Source of the DNA: Paenibacillus xerothermodurans
GTDB taxonomy: Bacteria > Bacillota > Bacilli > Paenibacillales > NBRC-103111
NCBI RefSeq assembly: GCF_002220865.2
Contig: NZ_NHRJ02000004.1
Span: 124,001 to 188,000 of the forward strand
Direction of reading: 5' to 3'
Length of the DNA: 64,000 nt
Of the stretch, positions 41,245 through 48,285 are shown piece after piece. Within the stretch, counting starts at the first letter, position 1. Each line of letters opens with the position of its first letter. The notes under the pieces are model-generated. The model worked only from the letters and a program-made list of their open reading frames with translations. It ran no database searches and was not told where the DNA came from. A program made the position numbers and the translations under genes.

Positions 41245-42759
41245 CTATTTATCGCTTCTCTTTTTATACTCGGCGGTGTATTCGTCAATGACGGTGCTGC
41301 CGCCTGACTTCAACCAGCGGTCCACTTCGGCTTGCCAGCCCGCTTCATCAATTTTGCCCATAATAAATTTACTCTGCGAATCGGAGATCATCTGATCCAG
41401 TTCCGCACCCTTTTCCGCGTAAGCAGGTGAGTTCAGCGTCAGCGCCGGATTCGGAATGGCATACTGCACATTCTCCGTTACGACTTTCCACTGCTTCTCC
41501 GCCAACGGCCCCAGTTCCAACGGCAATCCTTTGCCGGTAATTTCGAACGAAGGGAGCATATCACGGTATGGTTTTACCTCACGCATAAAGGCGCTCAAGT
41601 CTTTCCACTTCACCTTGCCGTTCTTCTCATGATGCTTGCCCTCGATCCCTCTGGTCAGAAGCGTGGCGTTATCCGCGTTCAGCAGGTCATTGAAAAATTG
41701 GAGCACGCGTTTCAGTTCGGCTTCGGTTTTGACGGACGATCTGGGAATGACATAAAATCCGTTGTTCCCCGTCTCCGCCGGCAGGCGAATGCCCTTAGGC
41801 CCGGTGAGGGGCACCACATCGACCTCGGCAGTCGGGACATTTTTCGTAACCAGATCCCTGTAACCGTCTGCTGTTGAGGCCACCGCGACACGAAGTCCAA
41901 GCTTGCCATTGTTCCATTTATTATCGTTGTCGGTTGTTTGCGTAACTGTGAAGTCTTGGTTGATCAGCTTCTCAGCGTACATTTTTCGAATCATTTTCAG
42001 TGTGTCGAAATATTCCGGGGTCATAAAGTCCGGGGTCATTTTTCCATCGATAAATCCCCATTTGTTCGGTGCTCCCTGTGCCGTGGCAAATCGTGTCATA
42101 AAGGCGCTGCTGGGCGTGTCGGCGAACTTTTTATCTAAGTAAAGTCCCAAGCTGTCCGCTTCTCCGTTGCCCTCCGGGTCTTTCTCAGCAATTGCTTTCG
42201 TCACGTTGTACCAATCATCAAGCGTCACCGGCGTTTTCAACTGCAGCTTGTCCATCCAGTCCTTGCGTATGACCAAGCCCGCCCGGCCGATGTCACGGAA
42301 TAGCGGAACGCCGTACACCTTACCGTCTACTTTAATGTTGTCATAGTACATCGGATTGACCTCTGCGAGGTTCGGATAATCCTTGAGATAAGGCCCCAAT
42401 TCCCAGAACATCCCCGCTTGGATATTGGCGATCGATGTTGCGGTATACGTGAGTTTGATGGCCTTCGGCAGTTCACCTGATGCGATCATGACGTTCTTCT
42501 TCTCTTCGTACGCGGCCGAAGGAATCCACTGCATGTCCAGCTTCGTGTTGGTGTTCTTCTCGATAGCCGTTTCGATCTCATTATCCTTCATCGGAATTTC
42601 TCCAACCTGCTGCGTCACAATGGATAGCTCCAACGGAGCCGAGTTGTCCTGCGGCTGTGCCGTTCCCTGTGTATCCGCTGCATTGCCGCCAGACGCGGTA
42701 AGCAGGCCAACTGTCAAAACCATGCTGCAGGCAGGCGTAAGTATGCGCTTTTTTTTCAT
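41245..42759 (-). CDS. orphan extracellular sugar-binding protein (ABC type 1) with mutated lipobox
   Basis: 504 residues of the LipO/YtcQ-type substrate-binding proteins that serve oligosaccharide ABC importers in Paenibacillus. An N-terminal signal (MKKKRILTPACSMVLTVGLL) leads to LTASGG, where a lipobox would read LTACGG. The Ser codon is TCT, one base from TGT, so the lipid-anchoring Cys has been lost and the product would be secreted or poorly anchored. The mature part has ELPKAIKLTYTATSIANIQA and GKVYGVPLFRDIG, as usual. No permease or ATPase gene is adjacent, so it is an orphan. A 21-bp-spaced direct repeat lies upstream. Confidence 0.85.
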   Translation of the reverse strand: MKKKRILTPACSMVLTVGLLTASGGNAADTQGTAQPQDNSAPLELSIVTQQVGEIPMKDNEIETAIEKNTNTKLDMQWIPSAAYEEKKNVMIASGELPKAIKLTYTATSIANIQAGMFWELGPYLKDYPNLAEVNPMYYDNIKVDGKVYGVPLFRDIGRAGLVIRKDWMDKLQLKTPVTLDDWYNVTKAIAEKDPEGNGEADSLGLYLDKKFADTPSSAFMTRFATAQGAPNKWGFIDGKMTPDFMTPEYFDTLKMIRKMYAEKLINQDFTVTQTTDNDNKWNNGKLGLRVAVASTADGYRDLVTKNVPTAEVDVVPLTGPKGIRLPAETGNNGFYVIPRSSVKTEAELKRVLQFFNDLLNADNATLLTRGIEGKHHEKNGKVKWKDLSAFMREVKPYRDMLPSFEITGKGLPLELGPLAEKQWKVVTENVQYAIPNPALTLNSPAYAEKGAELDQMISDSQSKFIMGKIDEAGWQAEVDRWLKSGGSTVIDEYTAEYKKRSDK

Positions 42760-42929
42760 GCCATATCCCCCTATTCGGTTTAACCGGAAGTGAAATGTTG
42801 TCGATTCCCCTTCATATTAGGCCGGCCATCCGGAACAGGCTATAGGCTGCATTTAACTTGTCTGCAACGGCGGGCTTTACGGGCTCGTTTAGCGCCGTGA
42901 GAGGGCTCGCAACCCGATCAAAATCAGCT

Positions 42930-42960
42930 TAATATAACCTGCAATCGAACTAATATAACC
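42930..42960 (-). promoter_or_regulatory. paired GGTTATATTA direct repeats upstream of the sugar-binding protein gene
   Basis: On the minus strand GGTTATATTA occurs twice with a 21-bp period (two helical turns). It lies about 170-200 bp before the start of the solute-binding protein gene. This resembles a binding site for an AraC-type response regulator, but no regulator gene is adjacent. The remaining gap 42760-43187 holds the upstream region of the first NlpC/P60 gene. Confidence 0.4.
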
Positions 42961-43033
42961 TTTTTTGGTTCTGATCCAGGAAAGGCAAAGCGGCAGGTTA
43001 ATCCATGCATCAGTAGATGTCAAGCCAATTTTC

Positions 43034-43069
43034 ATTAAAATTTTCTCATGGATTTCTAATTATCCAGCG
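43034..43069 (+). repeat. upstream element shared by the twin NlpC/P60 genes, copy 1
   Basis: ATTAAAATTTTCTCATGGAT and the following TTCTAATTATCCAGCG closely match 43909-43944. Both lie roughly 120-155 bp before their genes, indicating that the duplication included the control region. Confidence 0.6.
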
Positions 43070-43187
43070 CAAGCTGAGACGGGGCACGGGTTTCAGCACC
43101 TATTGGTAATTGGTGGGTGTTTCACATGTGGTACAGTGTTCTCGAGTCATGAGCTAAACCAATTTAACACACCGTAGGGAGGAACTT

Positions 43188-43697
43188 ATGATTAACACCA
43201 AGAAAAACCGTATCGGTAAAACACTAGCAGGGATCACTCTTAGCCTCTCGATCGCTTTCTCAGGCAGTATGTTCGCAGCACCTCAATCCGCCCAAGCTGC
43301 TGAAGTATCCACTGTATCAACCGCGGACAACATTTTTGAAACAGGTAAACAATTTCTAGGAGTTCCATATAAATTTGGAGCAAAGTCCGGCAGCACCAGC
43401 TCTTTCGATTGCTCCTCGTTTGTGCAATATATCTATAAGGAAAATGGCATCAAGCTGCCACGTTCGTCAAGACAGCAGTCCAAGGTCGGTGAATCCGTAT
43501 CGAAAAGTCAGCTGCAGCCTGGAGATCTTGTCTTCTCCGATACGAACAAAGACGGCGTCATTAATCACGTGAGCGTGTATATGGGTGAGGACCAGCTGCT
43601 TCACACCTACAGAAAAGGAATCGGCGTGACCATTACCAAATTCGAAGGAACTACTTGGGATAAAACTTTCGTTGAAGCACGCCGTGTGATCAAATAG
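43188..43697 (+). CDS. secreted NlpC/P60 (C40) peptidoglycan hydrolase, copy 1
   Basis: 169 residues. The N-terminus is a Sec signal peptide (LAGITLSLSIAFSGSMFAA, cleavage after AQA near residue 37). The C40 domain holds the catalytic Cys in SFDCSSFVQYIY, the His in INHVSVYMG, and the third polar residue in LLHTYRKG. It is an endopeptidase cutting D-Glu to diaminopimelate links, and no wall-binding domain is present. It has a close paralog 370 bp downstream (44064). GGGAGG precedes the start. Confidence 0.9.
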   Translation: MINTKKNRIGKTLAGITLSLSIAFSGSMFAAPQSAQAAEVSTVSTADNIFETGKQFLGVPYKFGAKSGSTSSFDCSSFVQYIYKENGIKLPRSSRQQSKVGESVSKSQLQPGDLVFSDTNKDGVINHVSVYMGEDQLLHTYRKGIGVTITKFEGTTWDKTFVEARRVIK

Positions 43698-43908
43698 GAC
43701 AAACAGTGCAGTTACCGGTCGGCTGAACTGTCGCATGAGCAAACTCTATAGGCATGCCAGTGGAGCTTGATGGCTCGACAGCAGCTCGACGTCGCGTGTC
43801 CTAGGGGCGCTAAGCGAACGGTACATACATGTGCACAACGCAGGAGAGCGGTAGCCAGATGGTTGCCGCTGCGTTTGGCACTCTCTTCTCAGCGTCAATA
43901 AACACTCG

Positions 43909-43944
43909 ATTAAAAATTTCTCATCGACTTTTAATGGTCCAGCG
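43909..43944 (+). repeat. upstream element shared by the twin NlpC/P60 genes, copy 2
   Basis: ATTAAAAATTTCTCATCGAC and the following TTTTAATGGTCCAGCG match copy 1 at 43034-43069 at about four of five positions. The rest of the gap 43698-44063 has no gene; its last part (TTTGTGGTTGTTTTAAGTG) is AT-rich and may hold the promoter. Confidence 0.6.
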
Positions 43945-44063
43945 TTATGCCAGTCAATTCAAGGGTTTGCGCATATCACGGAAATTTGTGGTTGTTTTAA
44001 GTGTGTTATGGTGTTCTAGGGCCAATCACCCACACACATCCATGCATAGGGAGGCATATGATT

Positions 44064-44657
44064 ATGAATAACTCGAAGAAAAGACGTCTCGGCAAAACCA
44101 TAGTGGGCATCAGCCTCTGCCTTTCCGCTGCTCTCACAAGCAGCTCGCTTGTGGCGCCGGCAGCTGTGCACGCGGCTGTGCCTGCAGGCACATCTGTCGC
44201 AGACAATATTGCGAACACAGGCAAACAGTATCTTGGAGTGCCTTACAAATTCGGCGCAAAATCGGGCAATACCAGCTCGTTTGATTGCTCCTCATTTGTG
44301 CAGCATGTTTATGAGGAAAATGGAATCGAGCTGCCACGCTCGTCGAGAGAACAATCCAAGGAAGGCGTATCGGTGTCCAAAGATCAACTTCAACCGGGAG
44401 ATCTGGTTTTCTCTGATACGAACAAAGACGGCAAGATCAATCATGTCAGCATTTACATCGGGGACGGCAAATTGCTTCATACTTACCGGGTGGGGATAGG
44501 CGTAACGATCTCCGATTTTGAAGGCAGCTCATGGGATAAGACTTTCGTGAGCGCGAAACGGGTCCTGCCAGCCGATGGACAAGTTCCAGCTGCCGCTCCG
44601 CAGGCAGAAGAAGCATCAGCTAATGAGTCAGCACAGGAGGACGCACAGGAGGAGTAA
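44064..44657 (+). CDS. secreted NlpC/P60 (C40) peptidoglycan hydrolase, copy 2
   Basis: 197 residues, a paralog of the protein at 43188. The signal peptide (KTIVGISLCLSAALTSSSLV, ending VHA-A), the Cys motif SFDCSSFVQHVY and the His motif INHVSIYIG are all conserved, with long identical stretches (QLQPGDLVFSDTNKDG). It differs by a 30-residue Ala/Glu-rich tail (AAAPQAEEASANESAQEDAQ), possibly a linker or disordered tail. The ATG at 44064 has GGGAGG 9 nt upstream; the ATG two codons earlier is too close to it. A terminator follows at 44798. Confidence 0.9.
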   Translation: MNNSKKRRLGKTIVGISLCLSAALTSSSLVAPAAVHAAVPAGTSVADNIANTGKQYLGVPYKFGAKSGNTSSFDCSSFVQHVYEENGIELPRSSREQSKEGVSVSKDQLQPGDLVFSDTNKDGKINHVSIYIGDGKLLHTYRVGIGVTISDFEGSSWDKTFVSAKRVLPADGQVPAAAPQAEEASANESAQEDAQEE

Positions 44658-44797
44658 GTTTTACTTATTAGCTGTTGCGGACACTGCCGCTGCAAAGCAT
44701 TGTACAAGCATCTGTCACTCAGTGCGGCGAACGCTGAAACACAGCGACGTCTGTTGCGAAATGGACTAATACTCCACAATTATGTGTGAAAAAATTA
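44658..44797. other. 3' region of the NlpC/P60 pair
   Basis: About 140 bp between the second NlpC/P60 stop and its terminator, without a recognised gene. The following 44828-45071 is likewise empty apart from the tRNA terminator at its end. Confidence 0.4.
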
Positions 44798-44827
44798 AAG
44801 CCCCGGCATTCAGCGGGGCTTTTTTTC
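44798..44827 (+). terminator. intrinsic terminator after the NlpC/P60 pair
   Basis: AAAGCCCCG and CGGGGCTTT arms around GCATTCAG, then TTTTTT. Confidence 0.85.
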
Positions 44828-45071
44828 TGCTCTATGTCGGCTGTGTTAGCTGATTCTAAACACCGACACACGACGTGTTGAGCTCTTCCGCCGACTGTGC
44901 CGACGATGGTGATGCAGCTGAGGAGATAACCTTACCCCACAAAGCGTGGAGGCAATCACCGTTCGGCTGCAGCCGCTGGTCGGACAATTCAAATTGCCGA
45001 ATTGCGAGTGCGGGTCAAAATAGCTGGCGTACAACTAGTGTTACAACTTGAAGACAAAATAATTCCGACAA

Positions 45072-45100
45072 GAAAAAAAGCCGGTCCGCGAGGACCGGCT
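45072..45100 (-). terminator. intrinsic terminator of the tRNA-Ala gene
   Basis: A perfect 9-bp stem, AGCCGGTCC-TCGC-GGACCGGCT on the minus strand, is followed by a TTTTTTTC tract. It begins 20 nt after the tRNA 3' end. Confidence 0.9.
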
Positions 45101-45120
45101 CTCTATTCTTGATTGTCATA

Positions 45121-45193
45121 TGGAGCCTAGGGGGATCGAACCCCTGACCTCATCGCTGCCAGCGATGCGCTCTCCCAGCTGAGCTAAGGCCCC
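45121..45193 (-). tRNA. tRNA-Ala (anticodon GGC)
   Basis: 73 nt, full cloverleaf on the minus strand. The acceptor stem is GGGGCCT/AGGCTCC with one G-U pair, the D-arm is GCTC-AGCTGGGA-GAGC, the anticodon arm is CATCG-CTGGCAG-CGATG giving anticodon GGC, and the T-arm is AGGGG-TTCGATC-CCCCT. The G3-U70 pair required by alanyl-tRNA synthetase is present. The discriminator is A, and CCA is not encoded, which is common in Firmicutes. It has its own promoter and terminator, so it is a solitary tRNA gene. Confidence 0.97.
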
Positions 45194-45208
45194 GTGGCGA
45201 CAAAAATG

Positions 45209-45238
45209 ATAATACCACAGGTGATTCGGCATTGTCAA
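45209..45238 (-). promoter_or_regulatory. SigA promoter of tRNA-Ala
   Basis: On the minus strand TTGACA (45238-45233), 18 bp, then TATTAT (45214-45209), ending 16 nt before the tRNA 5' end. Confidence 0.85.
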
Positions 45239-45262
45239 CTAAATTCAACGCCGAACTCCTGG

Positions 45263-45739
45263 TTACTTTTTCTCATCGCTGACATTGTGTTTCGAGAGAA
45301 TCTCGGTCAGCTCGCGCATGAACATATTGATGTCCTTGAACTGCCGATACACCGATGCGAAGCGTATATAGGCGACCTCGTCGACGGGATACAGCTGCTC
45401 CATCACAATCTCACCGATCGCGCGGCTGTCGACCTCGGCGTGGGCAGTGTTACGCACCTGCTTCTCCACTTCCGATACAATCATGTCCAGCTGCTCCACT
45501 GATACAGGGCGCTTCTCGCAAGCGCGAATCAAGCCTCTCAGCATCTTCTCACGACTGAACTCCTCTCGGCTGCCGTCTTTCTTAATCACAATCAGCGGCG
45601 TTTCCTCCACCATTTCGAATGTGGTAAACCGCCTGGCACATCGCTCGCACTCCCTGCGGCGGCGGATTGATTTATTTTCGTTCGCGGCTCTTGAATCAAG
45701 CACTTTGGTACCGTGATAATCGCAGTAAGGGCATTTCAT
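45263..45739 (-). CDS. nrdR: transcriptional repressor NrdR
   Basis: 158 residues. The N-terminal zinc ribbon is [17 protein letters not shown] with the second pair in CERCARRF, followed by the ATP-cone domain (about 48-140: [20 protein letters not shown]). NrdR binds nrd promoters in response to dATP/ATP and represses ribonucleotide reductase genes; none of those is in the window. The start at 45739 is the family start, and a six-codon upstream extension (MRSRRN) is rejected; GGAG lies about 11 nt upstream. Confidence 0.95.
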   Translation of the reverse strand: MKCPYCDYHGTKVLDSRAANENKSIRRRRECERCARRFTTFEMVEETPLIVIKKDGSREEFSREKMLRGLIRACEKRPVSVEQLDMIVSEVEKQVRNTAHAEVDSRAIGEIVMEQLYPVDEVAYIRFASVYRQFKDINMFMRELTEILSKHNVSDEKK

Positions 45740-45864
45740 ATTCCGTCTACTCCTCATTGTTAGAACATCCGGGAAAAATCCAACCTTCCCAGCGACTCCC
45801 TGTAATGAACTTCAGCATATCGCCACATAATAGAATTACCAACAGACAAGGAGGTGAATCCCTA

Positions 45865-46128
<264 letters not shown>

Positions 46129-46203
46129 TTTAAGAAATTATAACATTGAAGCGTTGGACGCCGACTCTCAGGGGTCGGCCTGTCCAGTGCTTCTTTGTGT
46201 GTC

Positions 46204-46785
46204 TCACCGTGCGCGCCAGTCGTCGGCGTATAGTTTATGATACTTATTGTAATAATATAAAACACGTTGAATATAATGCCTGGTTTCACCATACGGGATA
46301 TCGTCCACATGCTCACGTGTGCCATCCCAGCGTCCATTGTTCAGCCACTGGCGCACTTTGCCTTGCCCGGCGTTGTAGCTGGCGATCACCGCCACTGTGT
46401 TCCCATCGAGCTCCTTGTGCAGCCACTTCAAGTACCAGGAGCCCAATTGGATGCTCACCATCGGATCATGTAATTTCTGATTATAACTGGGTGAAAACTG
46501 CCCTATTTCCACGATCCACTGGGACGTTTCCGGCATTAGCTGCATGAGCCCGTAGGCGCCTTTTTTCGATTCAATTTTCGTCTGATAATTGGATTCCACA
46601 CGCACGATCGCGGCTATCAGAAACGGGTCCAGGTTGTATTTGTTGGCATTCAGCCGAATCTCATCTTCATATTGTATTGGGTAAAGCCATTTGCTTACGA
46701 TGTTACTGCTGAGAAACATGAATAAGATGAAGGCAAGCAGAAACAGCGCGAACACCCGCTTTTTCCGCCAAAAACCCCAGCTCAT
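46204..46785 (-). CDS. membrane-anchored soluble lytic transglycosylase (SLT)
   Basis: 193 residues. One N-terminal anchor helix (VFALFLLAFILFMFLSSNIV) is followed by a lysozyme-fold domain of the SLT family 1: IAAIVRVESNYQ with the catalytic Glu, KGAYGLMQLMPETSQWI, AVIASYNAGQGKVRQWL, and ETRHYIQRVLYYYNKY. It cleaves the MurNAc-GlcNAc bond with formation of 1,6-anhydroMurNAc. B. subtilis YjbJ is similar. Its start overlaps the coaE stop (ATGA), so it is the last gene of the polA-mutM-coaE operon. Confidence 0.92.
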   Translation of the reverse strand: MSWGFWRKKRVFALFLLAFILFMFLSSNIVSKWLYPIQYEDEIRLNANKYNLDPFLIAAIVRVESNYQTKIESKKGAYGLMQLMPETSQWIVEIGQFSPSYNQKLHDPMVSIQLGSWYLKWLHKELDGNTVAVIASYNAGQGKVRQWLNNGRWDGTREHVDDIPYGETRHYIQRVLYYYNKYHKLYADDWRAR

Positions 46786-47378
46786 AGCAGCCTCCTCTCC
46801 ATCAGGAAGCGTTCCACCTGCCGCCGTGTATCGTCCAGTGTGCCCCTGTTGTCTATTACCACGTCAGCTTTGTCCTTTTTCCGCTCGATATCCATCTGCG
46901 CCGCCAGCCTTTGTTCGGCTTGCGCCAGTGTTAGCTGATCGCGCTGCATCAATCTGTCCAGCTGCACATCACGCGGCACATACACGACCATAACCGCTTC
47001 AAACATCGACTGCAATCCCGATTCATACAACAGCGGCACGTCCACGACCACCAGCTTGTCCGGATGTGAAAGCTCATAATCCTTCATCCGCTCGCGCATG
47101 ACAGCTCGAATGGATGGATGCATGATGTTCTGCAGGTCTTTGCGCGCCTCCGCATTACCGAAGACGAGCTCGCCCAGCTTTTTACGGTTGAGCGCACCGG
47201 CCGGTAACAGAACCTCCGAGCCAAACCGCGCCGCTATTTGTGACAACACAGGGCTGCCCGGCTCAACCACCTCCCTGGCTATACGATCGGCGTCCACAAG
47301 TAGTGCGCCGCGTTCCACCAGCATATTCGATACGGTGCTCTTACCGCAGGCGATTCCACCAGTCAAACCGATATTCAT
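46782..47378 (-). CDS. coaE: dephospho-CoA kinase
   Basis: 198 residues. The P-loop IGLTGGIACGKSTV is at the N-terminus, the CoA-binding DADRIAREVV follows, and VDVPLLYESGL and RDQLTLAQAEQRLAAQM are typical. It phosphorylates the 3' hydroxyl of dephospho-CoA in the last step of CoA synthesis. The start codon overlaps the mutM stop by 4 bp, and its stop overlaps the slt start, so translation is coupled throughout. Confidence 0.95.
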   Translation of the reverse strand: MNIGLTGGIACGKSTVSNMLVERGALLVDADRIAREVVEPGSPVLSQIAARFGSEVLLPAGALNRKKLGELVFGNAEARKDLQNIMHPSIRAVMRERMKDYELSHPDKLVVVDVPLLYESGLQSMFEAVMVVYVPRDVQLDRLMQRDQLTLAQAEQRLAAQMDIERKKDKADVVIDNRGTLDDTRRQVERFLMERRLL

Positions 47379-48244
47379 GGGCGTAGCGCTCCCTTAACCT
47401 TTTTGGCTCTCTTTCTCTTCATGGGCTGGCACTTCGGACAGTAGTGTGTCCCGCGGCCTGCCAGCACGGTTTTCTCAATAGGATGATCGCAGTTGTAGCA
47501 CGATTCGGCTTTCCGTCCGTACATTTTCAGCTGATGCTGAAACATGCCGATCTCGCCCTGGCCATTCACGTAGGATTTGATAGATGATCCGCCTGCCCGC
47601 ACCGCGTCCTGCAATGTGGATACAATGGCTGAATGCAGGGCGGCAGTCTCCTTGCGGGTGAGCGAACGGGCCTCACGCTCCGGATGAATGCCTGCCACAA
47701 AAAGGGACTCATCCACATAAATATTCCCGATGCCGACGATGTATTCTTGATTCAGGAGCAGCGGCTTGATTTTGGTAGACCTGCCCGCGAGCTTGGCACG
47801 GAACGCTTCCAGCGTGAATGCCTCAGCGAGCGGCTCAATCCCGAGCTTCTTCAGAGGATTCTCCTCAAACTCTTGTCCCTTTGGGAATAAGTGCATCGTT
47901 CCGAACTGGCGTACATCCTTATAACGCAGCTCACTGCCGTCGGTGAAGCTGAACACGACATGTGTGTGCAGCTCCAACGGGTCATTCCGATCATACAGGC
48001 CGTACCGGCCCTCCATCCGCAGGTGGGATACCAGTGTGTAATCATCCATAACAAAACGCAGAAACTTCCCTCTTCGTTCTACGCTCCGCATAGTTTGTCC
48101 CGCCAACAAAAAGCAAAATTCCTCTACGTCCTCCGGCCGCTGGATGATCCGCGGCAGCAGTACTTTGACACGGTCAATTGTTTTGCCCACCACCAATTGG
48201 TTTAAAGTACGTCGGATCGTTTCGACCTCCGGCAGCTCCGGCAT
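47375..48244 (-). CDS. mutM: formamidopyrimidine-DNA glycosylase
   Basis: 289 residues. The catalytic N-terminal Pro and Glu are in MPELPEVETIRR, the H2TH region contains QEYIVGIGNIYVDE, and the C-terminal zinc finger is CYNCDHPIEKT with CPKC. Base-excision repair of 8-oxoguanine and formamidopyrimidines. It begins 41 bp after the polA stop, in the usual Bacillus order. GAGGTGAATCAAC precedes the start. Confidence 0.96.
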   Translation of the reverse strand: MPELPEVETIRRTLNQLVVGKTIDRVKVLLPRIIQRPEDVEEFCFLLAGQTMRSVERRGKFLRFVMDDYTLVSHLRMEGRYGLYDRNDPLELHTHVVFSFTDGSELRYKDVRQFGTMHLFPKGQEFEENPLKKLGIEPLAEAFTLEAFRAKLAGRSTKIKPLLLNQEYIVGIGNIYVDESLFVAGIHPEREARSLTRKETAALHSAIVSTLQDAVRAGGSSIKSYVNGQGEIGMFQHQLKMYGRKAESCYNCDHPIEKTVLAGRGTHYCPKCQPMKRKRAKKVKGALRP

Positions 48245-48285
48245 GTTGATTCACCTCTAGGTTGTTGTACTAGTCTAATGATTAT

